In this document: positions 8,070 through 17,639 of the stretch, piece by piece
How the letters are laid out: each line of letters opens with the position of its first letter
Numbering within the stretch: the stretch's first letter is position 1
From: VXMO01 sp034422835
GTDB lineage: Bacteria > Chloroflexota > Dehalococcoidia > UBA6926
Length of the DNA: 25,170 nt
Direction: 5' to 3'
Assembly: GCA_034422835.1 (NCBI GenBank)
Contig: DAOUJJ010000019.1
Coordinates: 1 to 25,170, forward strand
Notes under the pieces: model-generated
What the model was told of the DNA's origin: nothing
Seen by the model: the letters and a program-made list of their open reading frames with translations, nothing else
Database searches by the model: none
Position numbers and translations under genes: made by a program

Positions 8070-10795
8070 GCGGTTATCGCTTCCTCTTCCTGTTCAGCCT
8101 CATGCTCATCATCCCCGGCCGGGCCGTCATTCCAATCATCACTGATTTCCTGATCCGCCGTCCCCAGCCGCGCAACGCGATCGGCCCGCAGAACAGCCTC
8201 ATCCCCAGGCAACAGGGCGTGCCTCTCGATGAATTGAGCTGAGATGTAACCCTGAGTGCTGTCCGGCGCGCGCACGGATAGGGCAGCGCCCGTATCGGCC
8301 AGTATCTCCACGGCCTGTCCTGCGAGGATTGTCGCAACCGGACTGACCATGTTCCGGGCTGCAGCGGGCGTCCGATACATCTCAACGGGCAACGCCAAAA
8401 CGGCGATTGGCAGAGACAAGATGTCCCGTTCCCCGGCAAGGTGCTCCAGCACGGCCCGGACGATGCGTTCACGACGCTCACGCACCCGCCTGCGGGTTCG
8501 TCCGCGCGTCAGGGGGCTGCCTGCGCCCCGCCGTGTGGTTTCATCATGGGTCAGGTGGAAACAGAGATTGACGGCGTGGCCAACGTTCGCGCCACGCAGC
8601 GAATAGGCGGCAGTGACGTACGCGGCGAAGACATCGGCGTCGTCGCCCGATTCGACAAAGTCGGCAGCGAGTTCGTTCAACTCCCGCAGGCTACCCGTGT
8701 AGTCTTCCGCGGCGCTGGTCGATCGGGCCATGGCTCCGTTCGCTGCGAATGATTCAGAAAGGGCATCGTACCGGGTGTGTGCGCTTTTCCGCGCGGAGCT
8801 TTCACGCAGCGGAGACATGACGAGCCTGACAGAGTTCGGCGGCGCGCCCTCTCGGCAGAGCAGTCCCATCATGTACGTCCAGACGCCGCTGGGATCGCCA
8901 ATCTGGATCCAGGCTTGCCGCACGCTGTACACGGTTGCGGCGCGGGGATCCGGCAGGGTTTCAAGATGCTGTTGATGACGGCTCCAGTCGACGGTTGGGG
9001 CAGCGCCCGTTTCCACGACGTTGATGTCAGTCTGCAGGCGACTTCTCATTCTGAGAATGGCGCCGACTATCGCGGCGAGCATGGCAAGCCATTCCAATAC
9101 GGCAGCCAACACCAGCGTGTCGTAGATGATTGGCCGGATGAGCAGGGCATAGATGGCTATGGCCGCGCCGGGCATGAACGAGCGCGTCTTGGACTCTGCC
9201 ATCCAACGTATCGCGTCAGCCACGACGGAGTTTGAGCCGCCTGAAAACTGCAACCCCATTTGCGTGATGGCGATGGAGAAGAATCCCGCTCCCGCAACGG
9301 ATCCGCCGAGGGCGTAGCCATAGCCGAGATCGGCCATGGCGAGTCCGAGCAGCCACGCGAGACAGCCGGCAAATGCGAAGCCGACTGCGGATACAAGCGG
9401 TCTCGCCTCCCATCGTGGAAGGCTCCATGCCGCCTGTGGCAGTGTGAGGGCCAGGACAACGACAAAGAACAAGAAAGAGATAAGGCTGCGAGTTTCATAG
9501 ATGGCCGCCACATAGGGCTGATAGAGCCTGCCCACTTCTTGCGTCTCAACGTAGTCCAGCATCAGGGCATTGATGATGGGCGCGTCGCTCAAGAGAGCGA
9601 GAAGGGGCAGTGTTGCGCCTAGAGCGATGAGCACACAGGACGCAGAGGCAAGCGCGGCGTTCAAGGTTCCCCTGAATCGGAATTCATACTCCAGGTGGAC
9701 TGCTCTCCGCAGAACCCACGCTGCGTATGCAAGGAATATGGCGGCAATGGCCGCGGACGCAAGACCGGAGGCCGGATACTCATATGCCGTTGCCAGTATT
9801 CCGGTTTGTCCAAAGAGGATGATGGAAATGACGAACGCGACGCTGTGAGCGATGGGCGAGGGGAGTACCTCGGATATAATCGACCACCTCGTTGCCCCGA
9901 GCCGTACTGCGTACATCGGGAAGATCAACAGTAGAGACCACGCGGCGAGTGAGTCGATAGTGCCGCCGTAGCCATCTCCGCCGTTCTCAAAACCGTTCGT
10001 CAGTGGGGGGGCAAGGATTAGGCCGAACAGCATGAGCACAGACGGATGCCCTGCGGTTGCGGCCAACGCAGCGTGGGCGAACCACCGGCGACGTGGGGAT
10101 TCGGACGATTCCGCAATAGGTCTAACCGCGTTGGCGATGTATGTCCCGGCGACGCCAAGAGTAACAGCCAAGAAAAGAGCTGCAGTTGGCGTGTCCAGGG
10201 CTGTGCCTAGCACACCATCGTCAGCAAGCAACGGGTACGCAGCAGCAAGCAGTATCAGGCGCCCCGAAGGTAGCGGCCACTGGGCTGCCATGTGTGGGCG
10301 GAGATATGTTGTCACACGGACAGCGGTCACGACGATAACCGCTGCAAGTGACAGCCACGCGAGGGAATCAAAGACGGCAGAGTAGGGGGAAGGTCCGCCT
10401 TCTCCGTCGGCAATGCCGATCTCCAATGTATCCAGGATGCCGGCGGTGGCGGCGAACGCAGCGTAGGTGAGTGATGCAATCGCGAGGCCATGCAGGGCGA
10501 TGCCGACTGCCGCCGGATTGGCGCGCAGGGTGTGGAGTAGACGGGCAGGGCTGATACGGCGTTCTTCTCCTTGTTGTACCGTCACTTGCCATGCGCGTCC
10601 TTGCAGAGACACGAGGATTCTGCCCGCTCCAAGTAGCAAGAGTGATGCCGCAAGCCACGGATAGAGCCCGGGCAGTGACAGCGTTGCAACAAAAGAGGCA
10701 ACTGTGAGGAGTGCCAGTATCGGGGCCGTTAGCGGCGCGAGTTGGGAGTTTGTGGAGATTGCCAAGAAATCTACTCTTCGACGATTGTCCGCCAT
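8066..10795 (-). CDS. Large polytopic membrane protein with C-terminal soluble domain, unknown function
   Basis: A 909-residue protein I do not recognise. Residues about 18 to 595 contain roughly 16 hydrophobic helices with short loops. After the last helix (IYDTLVLAAVLEWLAMLAAI) comes a soluble region of about 310 residues. It includes an Arg-rich stretch (RGRTRRRVRERRERIVR), a possible SH3-like segment (MVSPVATILAGQAVEILADT and the following GYISAQFIERH), and an acidic tail (DDEHEAEQEEEAITA). Its ATG lies inside the 3' end of the giant transglutaminase-like gene (25-base overlap) and its stop overlaps the moxR ATG by 4 bases, so it is locked into the operon. No transporter or glycosyltransferase signature is obvious. 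A membrane scaffold or partner of the 2174-residue protein is a guess from position. Confidence 0.88.
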   Translation of the reverse strand: MADNRRRVDFLAISTNSQLAPLTAPILALLTVASFVATLSLPGLYPWLAASLLLLGAGRILVSLQGRAWQVTVQQGEERRISPARLLHTLRANPAAVGIALHGLAIASLTYAAFAATAGILDTLEIGIADGEGGPSPYSAVFDSLAWLSLAAVIVVTAVRVTTYLRPHMAAQWPLPSGRLILLAAAYPLLADDGVLGTALDTPTAALFLAVTLGVAGTYIANAVRPIAESSESPRRRWFAHAALAATAGHPSVLMLFGLILAPPLTNGFENGGDGYGGTIDSLAAWSLLLIFPMYAVRLGATRWSIISEVLPSPIAHSVAFVISIILFGQTGILATAYEYPASGLASAAIAAIFLAYAAWVLRRAVHLEYEFRFRGTLNAALASASCVLIALGATLPLLALLSDAPIINALMLDYVETQEVGRLYQPYVAAIYETRSLISFLFFVVVLALTLPQAAWSLPRWEARPLVSAVGFAFAGCLAWLLGLAMADLGYGYALGGSVAGAGFFSIAITQMGLQFSGGSNSVVADAIRWMAESKTRSFMPGAAIAIYALLIRPIIYDTLVLAAVLEWLAMLAAIVGAILRMRSRLQTDINVVETGAAPTVDWSRHQQHLETLPDPRAATVYSVRQAWIQIGDPSGVWTYMMGLLCREGAPPNSVRLVMSPLRESSARKSAHTRYDALSESFAANGAMARSTSAAEDYTGSLRELNELAADFVESGDDADVFAAYVTAAYSLRGANVGHAVNLCFHLTHDETTRRGAGSPLTRGRTRRRVRERRERIVRAVLEHLAGERDILSLPIAVLALPVEMYRTPAAARNMVSPVATILAGQAVEILADTGAALSVRAPDSTQGYISAQFIERHALLPGDEAVLRADRVARLGTADQEISDDWNDGPAGDDEHEAEQEEEAITA

Positions 10796-13700
10796 GCGTG
10801 GTACATGGCCTCATAGTGGCGGCGCTCTATGTCGTGTTCGCTGTAGTCGGCCTCTTCGAAGCGAGTAACGAGTTCGTCGAGCGCGCGCTGGTCGATGGGC
10901 ACGCCGGATGAGACGAGGATGGACTCGGTTTCGCGGGGTGACTGCCCGGCAATGCCAATCTCAAGCCGTGCTGCCCACTCCATGAACTCGCCAAAGACGC
11001 GAACCATCTCCTCGCGAAATTCAACGACACGATAGGAGACGGAGGCTGATGAGCCGACATGGAAGGAATCGCCTTCGAATCCCGCGGATAGTGAGAATTC
11101 ACCACGCTCCTCGGCCTTGAGTACAAGACGGAATTCTCCGGAGGGGTCCGTTTCAAACACCACTAGATCGCCAAGCGGCTCCCGCAGCTCGACGGATCGT
11201 CCCGCAATCGGTGCGCCGTCCTCGTTGATCAGCCTGCCGGTGACAACTACGTCCTCATCGAGGCCGAACACATTCCCCGTCGTCGTGCCGGGGCCGCTGA
11301 TGTCTAGTTCAAGCGTGGTCACGAGAGGCTCGGAGAGCGCCTCCACCTCTTCAATGTCCGCTTCGGCTGGCATCCTGGTCGTTTGCACCGCGCCCGCAGA
11401 CCAACGTTGCACGGTAAGTGGTATCCCGGCCGCGCGCAGTCGATACATTCCATAACCGCCTGCGCCTGTGAGGATGAGGAAAGCGGGGAGGACGACCCAC
11501 AAGAGCCAGTTAAATGACGGCGGACTCATGGGGACAACAAGGAAATAATTGAGCGGCATGTTTTGGGTGTCACCGTTGTAGGTGAATGTGATGGGAACGG
11601 CGAGGAGCGTCTCGGACTCCGGCACGGTCAGTTCAAACAGCGCGTGCCCGAGTTCATCAGTGAGCAGGTTGAGACCGGTGCTTGTCTGCAGGTTTGCGCC
11701 GCCGATGCCGGCACCGGTGTCGTCGTAGAGCGCAACCTGCATGTCTATGACGCGGCCCGGCCGCACGTCATCGAGCGGCATTGCGACCAGATGCGTTCCG
11801 GAGCGTATGTCCAGTTCAATGGGAATCTGAGCGCCCAGACCGTCCAATGATGCGGTCAATTGCATCGGACCGATCGGTGTATTCGGCGGGATCTGGTATT
11901 CGAACAGGAATTGGCCGGACAGGCCGGTCTCATCCGTCTGTCCACCCGTGAGGGAAACGGCTGTGTTGGGAAGCGGGCGCGTGCCTGAGAATGCCGTGCC
12001 CCGAAGCAGGGCAACGTCGCCGCGCGCGATTGGCGCAGTCCGTTCCGCCGTTATGTGAGGAATGCCTACGATGATTGAACGGCTGCCGGACGCAGGGGCG
12101 AGGTGGTCCGTTCCTTCGAATTCATATCGGATGCCGATCTGCTCTTCAATAGCCACGCCGCCCAGCGTTTCGGGCAGCGTAACGACGTAGCTGAATGTGC
12201 CGTCATCCGCGGTGACGACGGGGTTTCCGTCCAGAAGCACCGACGCATCAGCAATCGGCCGCCCATCGGCCTGCATAAGCGTTCCGGTGAACTCGACGTG
12301 TTGGCCGGTCATGGCGACCGGCGGACCATCGAGGGTCATGGCGGTGGAGTGTACGACGGAGTAGAGGATAGTAGCGGCACTTGATGTCAGGAACTGTTGC
12401 TCCGGCACACGCGCGGTCAGCATTTGCGGGCCTGTCTCGCCATGGCTGCCCGTGTCATAGGAGAAAAGGCCGTTCTCATCGGTTTGGATGGTGGTGATGA
12501 CATCGCCGCCGTTGATGATTTCAACAGTCAGCGGCTCAAGCTCCTCATTGGTGGGGGATGTGACCGCGCCGTGGAATGTTGCCGCCTCACCGGCCAGGAT
12601 CAGACCTGGTCCTTCGAGCGACAGAACTGTTACGTCCCGGGCGATAACGCTGGCTGATGCCGACGAGGGGAGCACGGACTCGGCTCCCTCGAAAGTTGCG
12701 CTCACGGTGACCTGGCCGGAGGAGGGCAGGGTGACCTGATGGATGAACGAGCCATCGACACCAGCGACCACTGTGGCGCTGTCACTGTCACCGACGTTAA
12801 TCGTGACCTGCCTGCCGTTGAGCGGCGTTTCCCGCCAGTCCACCAACACGCCGGAGACGGTGAACGGCTCATCCACTCTTGCCTGCACGGGAACATCCAG
12901 AGTGAGGTTGGTGGGCATGAAGACATGCAGGTTAAGCCGGGCTGAGTTGGCGCGAAGGTAATCGGTATCGGAGAAACGCACCTCGGCCCAGTGCCTGCCG
13001 GGCAGAAGGAACGTGTTGGAGAAGGTGAAGCTGCCGTCCTCGCCCGTGGTGCGCTGAGGGAATGAGCGGCCATCGATGATCACGGCCACCGGTATTCCCG
13101 GCACCCCGCTGCCGTTGTCCTCTGTCACCTGGCCACGGAAAACAGCCTCTGTCCCAACGTTCACCTCCTGAGGACCGGAAAAGACGAGGCCGCTCTGTGA
13201 AAAGACGGCGATATCCGGGTCGCTCCAGGATTCGAAATAGTCTTCGTTGCCGATGGCGTGGGCAATGAGCTGGTAATCGCCGCGCTCTATTGAAGGGGGA
13301 ATCTCAACTTCAACAGTGTAATAACCGTTCTTGACCATTCCCGAACCAATGCGCAGGCCCCCGTTCGCCTTGATCTCATTGACAAAGATCTCGACTTCCA
13401 TACCGTCGACGTTCCGCCCCCGCTCGGTTCGCACGGTGCCGCCAACGATGAATGGCTTGCCGCGCTCGATTTCTCGTGGCCAGGATGTGATGTCCGTGAC
13501 GGTTGGGAGAATCGTGGGGCCGGTTTCGGTAACTATCTCAAATGCTCTCTCAGGCGGCCCATCTGAATCGACGCGCGAAGGCGGTCCGCCTGAAGCGGTC
13601 GGCTCAAAGGTGATCCAGCCGATGCCCTCAAAAGCAACTTCAGCCCATTGGTGGGCCTGAGCGGCCGTAACTATTTGCGTGTCGGAAGTAGGTGTAATCA

Positions 13701-16700
13701 TCCAGCCGGTCACAACTCGCGCCGGCAGCCCCACCGACCTTGCCAGGACGGCAAAAGCGCTGCTGAATTGGGCGCACGTTCCTTCCCTGGTCTCAAAGAG
13801 GAACCACTCTACCGCGTCGAATCCCCCCGGGCGCGGAGGCTTGGTGGAGTCTTTGCCGAATACGTACTTGTAGTTGCTCTTGAGGTAACTCTCAATGGCT
13901 TCGGCCTTGGCGTAGGGTGTCCTGTGGCCCGCCGTGATGCGTTGGGCAAGTTCATGGATGCGCTCATGAAGGTCATCAGGCAATTGAGTGTACGTGGGGT
14001 CGTCGATAGTTTTTGCCCTGTTGAGGTCACGTTCGCTCAGGCGCGGGACTATTGACCACCACTGGTAGCCAAGCACCGGTTCTTCCATTTCAAAGGTGCC
14101 GCTGAAAGGCCGATAGGAACCGTTAAGCCCCACGCTATTGACGTGGCGCGAAACCGGCACCACCCCGGCGGGGATTCTGCCGGAGTTGCTAAGGGGGGCA
14201 ACGCGCAGCCTTGTGCTTGTGCCATTGTCAAAGTCGCTTTCGTCCGGAGCCAAAAGGATCGGTTCTATTCGAGACTCCGGGAGATCGCTCCACGGCTCCC
14301 GGCCGTCCTCGAATGAATCGCGAACCAGATCAGGGACTGATTCAGATCTGTCATAGTCCAGGGCCACCGGGTCCAATTGGCGCCACCCGTGACCAAGGTA
14401 GATGTCTCCGGTCGCAGATACCAGGTATCCAGTTTCCTGTGCTCCTGTAACCGTGAACAAAGGAGTATGTACTAAGCCATAACATTGATTTGCTGTCGGT
14501 CGTGGAGTCGTGGACAAGCTAAATTCGCCACGGGACAGGAGACGGCTCCCATTCTCTAGAGTACGGACACTCGCACCGGCATCCTCAAGTTCCTGCAATG
14601 CCCCCGCGTCATTACCGGAATCGGAATCATCCAGTTTCTCCGCCAACTCAAGCAGTCGCTCGAGTTCGCCAGCCTCGGCTTGAGCGGCCTCAAAGTAGTC
14701 CAACGCTCGCCCGGGCGCTCCTTCCCCGGCCGGCGTAGGTTCGAAGGCAACCCATCCGAGCCCATCGAACGCAATTTCGGCTCTCTGGTGCGCCATGTCG
14801 GCATAGATGATCTGTTGCTCGATGGTTGGGACGATCGCGAAGCCTGATACCACGCGGGCAGGGAGGCCTATCGACTGCGCAAGCACAACAAAGGCGCTGC
14901 TGAATTGTCCGCAGTCTCCCTCACGGCTTTCGAATAGGAACCAGTCAACGGGATCATGTCCTATTGGCATGGGAGTCGTTGTCTCATCGGGCAGCCGATA
15001 CGTGTAGTTGAGCGCCAGGTACTGTTCAATCGCCTTGGCTTTGTCGTAGTCCGTGGTGCGGCCCACGGTGATCTGGCGGGCGAATTCATGAACGCGACCC
15101 GGCACGGAATCCGGCAGCCGGATGCCCAGGCCTTGCTCCGGAATGGCAGATTCGAGGACTGACTCATCATGGAGAGGCGGTGTCACAAAGAGTGTGACCT
15201 GACTTCGCCTTTCCTCGAGGAGGAATGTTGAACTCCCGGGCCGATATATGCCGCCTGCGTTTGTATCCCGCGTGACATAACCAAACGGGAAAATGCCGCC
15301 GGGGAGATTAAACTGGCCGGTCGGCGGGCTGAACCTCGCGGGAAACTCCTCCATGGATAAGGTCCAGGTGAGGGGGCTGCCAGAGGCGTCAATCTCCCCA
15401 AAGCGTTCACGGGGCTCATAGCGGAATGCCTGAGTATGGGTGTCCAACCAGCCATCGGCGTCGTACGCGTCACCGACGGCGGTGCGAAGGAAATCCAGGT
15501 TGTTTGTGCCTCTGACCCTGTACAGAGGCGTGTGGGGCAAGTTGGAGGATTGTTGTGTGGATGTTCCGGGAATAATCGCCGTGCCGCCTCTGTGGGAAAG
15601 GAGAGAATTGCCGTTCTCCAGTTCCTGTATGTCGCCGAATTCAGCCAGGGCCGCTGCAACTGCTTCGCGGACGATCTTATCCGAGTCATTGAGCGCGAGA
15701 ATAAGGTCCGGTATTGCCACCGTTATCTTGCGTTCCCCGATCAGTCTTGCCGCGACGGCTCGGTCGTCAGCCGCCGTTGCGTTATGCAGGGCGTCAATCA
15801 ATTCACCGGGCGTATAGCGGCTGAGGGCCAGGCCGGCTTGCTCGCGCACACCGGCCGAAAGATCATCTACGCGCGCGGCATCGAGCTCCGCCAGTGGATT
15901 GGAGCCGCGTATGCGTCCCAACGCCTTTGCGCCTGCCTCCCGCACGAGGGCTGAGGTATCGGATTGCAGTGTTTCGAGCAGCGCCTGCCCGGCACGCTCA
16001 TCTTCCAGCGCGCCGAGCGCGGCAGCCGCCTCTGCCCTGACGGATAAATCATCGTCCTGCAGGAGGGACTGTATCAGCGGGCTGACGGCCTCCGGGTCGC
16101 GGAGCCTTCGAAGAGCTTTGGCAGATTCCTGCCGAACCTCAGAATCTTCATCCGTCAGCAGGGCAGTAGCGAGCGGTTCGACCGCTCGGGAATCGTCCAG
16201 TCGGCCCAGGGCGGCAGCCGCCGCGCGCCGGATAACGGGTTCCGGGTGCTCTTGCAGCAGCTCGACAAGCATCTCAAAGTCCCATTCCGAAATGGCGTCG
16301 AGTGCCGCGTCTTTCACAATCAGGGACGGGTCATACAGTCCCGCGTGTGCAAGGGCATCCAGCGCTTCATCAGACCTGAATTCGGCCAACTGTCGCGCGG
16401 CGTCCGCGCGGTCATCCGGGCCCGGCGCGCCGTGGAGTCGGGCGATAATGGCGGCTTCGGTAATTTCTCCCGGGGCATCCTGACCGACATCATTGACGCC
16501 TCCGGCGGCCGCACCTTCCTGGCTGCCATTGCTTGGAGAATCGTCAGGATCAGACGGCGGGTCACCCGACCCCGGTATGTCATCGCCATCAATGTTGGGT
16601 GAGGCTACCGTTGTCCGGTGTTTTGCCACTTCGTCGGCAAAGGCGTCCGGCACTTCGAGGGTGATGACGGAGTCGAACAGGCTCAAGCCGGCGATCGCGT

Positions 16701-17295
16701 TGGAACTAAAGAACCCAAAGAAGAGGCTTACGGCGAGCCAGAGTGCAAGAACAGGCAGAATCAGGCGCGGCCTGAGAAATCCGATCAGGATGACGGTGAA
16801 GAAGAAGGCGGCCAACAGGGCGACGCCGGCGGGCGCAATCCAATTGGTGTCAACTTCATGCCCCCCGGCCACCTCAGTCGCGGCGGCGCTCTCTGCGCTG
16901 GTCTGTTGCTGAAAGAGAGGCGATGCATCCGCAAAGGCCAGGAATAGTCCAGCCACCGCAATGACGAGTGCCAGAACGCCGGCGATACTTATGGAGGTCC
17001 AGCGCGGGCGAGGGAGCCCGGTCTGGGACCGGCGCCAGTTTGATGGCGCCGCGATGATAGCAAGAGCGACGATAATGGCCACCGTCGCGAGGCCGATGGC
17101 GAACAGGGAACCGGAACTGGGGAGACTGATGTAGTCGGGTTGGGCGTCAGTCTCCGCGAGCAGCTCGTTCGTGTCCTGCGGCGTCGTTTCCGCAAGCAGG
17201 TCGATGAGCGTCATGAATCCGGCGACGGATGCTGCCAACACGAGCAACAGGGCAATGCTGCGCAATATGCGCAGCCTCGTCGGCGACAAATTCAC
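10771..17295 (-). CDS. Giant membrane-anchored protein: HEAT-like repeats, two transglutaminase-like domains, Ig-like repeats, DUF4129-like tail
   Basis: A 2174-residue protein, first gene of the operon. Order of parts: five N-terminal membrane helices (about 13-230); an acidic Ser/Pro/Asp linker; HEAT/PBS-lyase-like repeats (about 276-553); a first transglutaminase-like module with Cys795 (EGDCGQFSSAF), His836 and Glu852 (FEPTP); a second with Cys1174 (EGTCAQFSSAF), His1215 (AHQWAEVAF) and Glu1231 (FEPTA); about seven Ig-like or carboxypeptidase-regulatory-like beta domains (about 1264-1925); one helix (about 1929-1950); another beta domain (about 1992-2090); and a DUF4129-like tail (2092-2174, with EEADYSEHDIERRHYEAMYHAW). 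Five helices put the repeats and catalytic domains outside if the N terminus is inside. The TgpA-like plan, next to MoxR and DUF58, suggests envelope protein or peptidoglycan processing. Both triads have Glu where Asp is commonest, and the first has His-Gln-Arg instead of His-x-Trp. The substrate is unknown. Confidence 0.92.
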   Translation of the reverse strand: MNLSPTRLRILRSIALLLVLAASVAGFMTLIDLLAETTPQDTNELLAETDAQPDYISLPSSGSLFAIGLATVAIIVALAIIAAPSNWRRSQTGLPRPRWTSISIAGVLALVIAVAGLFLAFADASPLFQQQTSAESAAATEVAGGHEVDTNWIAPAGVALLAAFFFTVILIGFLRPRLILPVLALWLAVSLFFGFFSSNAIAGLSLFDSVITLEVPDAFADEVAKHRTTVASPNIDGDDIPGSGDPPSDPDDSPSNGSQEGAAAGGVNDVGQDAPGEITEAAIIARLHGAPGPDDRADAARQLAEFRSDEALDALAHAGLYDPSLIVKDAALDAISEWDFEMLVELLQEHPEPVIRRAAAAALGRLDDSRAVEPLATALLTDEDSEVRQESAKALRRLRDPEAVSPLIQSLLQDDDLSVRAEAAAALGALEDERAGQALLETLQSDTSALVREAGAKALGRIRGSNPLAELDAARVDDLSAGVREQAGLALSRYTPGELIDALHNATAADDRAVAARLIGERKITVAIPDLILALNDSDKIVREAVAAALAEFGDIQELENGNSLLSHRGGTAIIPGTSTQQSSNLPHTPLYRVRGTNNLDFLRTAVGDAYDADGWLDTHTQAFRYEPRERFGEIDASGSPLTWTLSMEEFPARFSPPTGQFNLPGGIFPFGYVTRDTNAGGIYRPGSSTFLLEERRSQVTLFVTPPLHDESVLESAIPEQGLGIRLPDSVPGRVHEFARQITVGRTTDYDKAKAIEQYLALNYTYRLPDETTTPMPIGHDPVDWFLFESREGDCGQFSSAFVVLAQSIGLPARVVSGFAIVPTIEQQIIYADMAHQRAEIAFDGLGWVAFEPTPAGEGAPGRALDYFEAAQAEAGELERLLELAEKLDDSDSGNDAGALQELEDAGASVRTLENGSRLLSRGEFSLSTTPRPTANQCYGLVHTPLFTVTGAQETGYLVSATGDIYLGHGWRQLDPVALDYDRSESVPDLVRDSFEDGREPWSDLPESRIEPILLAPDESDFDNGTSTRLRVAPLSNSGRIPAGVVPVSRHVNSVGLNGSYRPFSGTFEMEEPVLGYQWWSIVPRLSERDLNRAKTIDDPTYTQLPDDLHERIHELAQRITAGHRTPYAKAEAIESYLKSNYKYVFGKDSTKPPRPGGFDAVEWFLFETREGTCAQFSSAFAVLARSVGLPARVVTGWMITPTSDTQIVTAAQAHQWAEVAFEGIGWITFEPTASGGPPSRVDSDGPPERAFEIVTETGPTILPTVTDITSWPREIERGKPFIVGGTVRTERGRNVDGMEVEIFVNEIKANGGLRIGSGMVKNGYYTVEVEIPPSIERGDYQLIAHAIGNEDYFESWSDPDIAVFSQSGLVFSGPQEVNVGTEAVFRGQVTEDNGSGVPGIPVAVIIDGRSFPQRTTGEDGSFTFSNTFLLPGRHWAEVRFSDTDYLRANSARLNLHVFMPTNLTLDVPVQARVDEPFTVSGVLVDWRETPLNGRQVTINVGDSDSATVVAGVDGSFIHQVTLPSSGQVTVSATFEGAESVLPSSASASVIARDVTVLSLEGPGLILAGEAATFHGAVTSPTNEELEPLTVEIINGGDVITTIQTDENGLFSYDTGSHGETGPQMLTARVPEQQFLTSSAATILYSVVHSTAMTLDGPPVAMTGQHVEFTGTLMQADGRPIADASVLLDGNPVVTADDGTFSYVVTLPETLGGVAIEEQIGIRYEFEGTDHLAPASGSRSIIVGIPHITAERTAPIARGDVALLRGTAFSGTRPLPNTAVSLTGGQTDETGLSGQFLFEYQIPPNTPIGPMQLTASLDGLGAQIPIELDIRSGTHLVAMPLDDVRPGRVIDMQVALYDDTGAGIGGANLQTSTGLNLLTDELGHALFELTVPESETLLAVPITFTYNGDTQNMPLNYFLVVPMSPPSFNWLLWVVLPAFLILTGAGGYGMYRLRAAGIPLTVQRWSAGAVQTTRMPAEADIEEVEALSEPLVTTLELDISGPGTTTGNVFGLDEDVVVTGRLINEDGAPIAGRSVELREPLGDLVVFETDPSGEFRLVLKAEERGEFSLSAGFEGDSFHVGSSASVSYRVVEFREEMVRVFGEFMEWAARLEIGIAGQSPRETESILVSSGVPIDQRALDELVTRFEEADYSEHDIERRHYEAMYHAWRTIVEE

Positions 17296-17478
17296 TAGAG
17301 TTCTCGCTGGCTTTGCGCCCAGTGGCGTTCGCGGTCTGACTCCGGCGGCGTTGCCACAGGGCGCATCCTCCCCGATTGCTTTAGGAAAGTATACGGGCTA
17401 TTGAGGTGGGCTGGGCGCGGGGGTGTCCATGAAGTAAGAGTACTGTTATTCTGATTGAGAACGCCTCCGGCAAGCAGG

Positions 17479-17537
17479 TCACACGGCCTAAAGATGCGAT
17501 GCTAATCGGGAAGGCTGTGAACCCGTGCGCCGTGTGA
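17479..17537. repeat. 9-bp inverted repeat enclosing 41 bases, possible structured RNA or operator
   Basis: TCACACGGC (17479-17487) and GCCGTGTGA (17529-17537) are perfect reverse complements separated by 41 bases. The enclosed stretch can form a small inner hairpin (CGGG 17507-17510 with CCCG 17522-17525). It matches no riboswitch consensus I can recall. It lies upstream of the TTGACA at 17585, so it may be DNA-level regulation rather than a leader. Confidence 0.4.
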
Positions 17538-17632
17538 GTCCGTCTCCGTTGTATTGCGAGGTCATAGATGGTCGAGAAAGGTTCTTGACATTCGTGGTAT
17601 TTCGCTTGAGGATTGATAGAGAGCGTTGGGGT

Positions 17633-17639
17633 GAGGTGA
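17633..17639 (+). promoter_or_regulatory. Ribosome binding site fixing the start of the collagen-like gene
   Basis: GAGGTGA at 17633-17639 is a near-complete Shine-Dalgarno sequence five bases before the ATG at 17645. It favours that start over an upstream GTG at 17525, whose extra residues look random, and over the ATG at 17693, which has no purine-rich site. Confidence 0.7.

Noticed and set aside
17460..17540. Known riboswitch (c-di-GMP-I or cobalamin type) upstream of the collagen-like gene
   Set aside because: The region is structured and has GGCAAGC- and GGAAGGCTGTGAACCC-like stretches, but the conserved cores of those riboswitches are absent.
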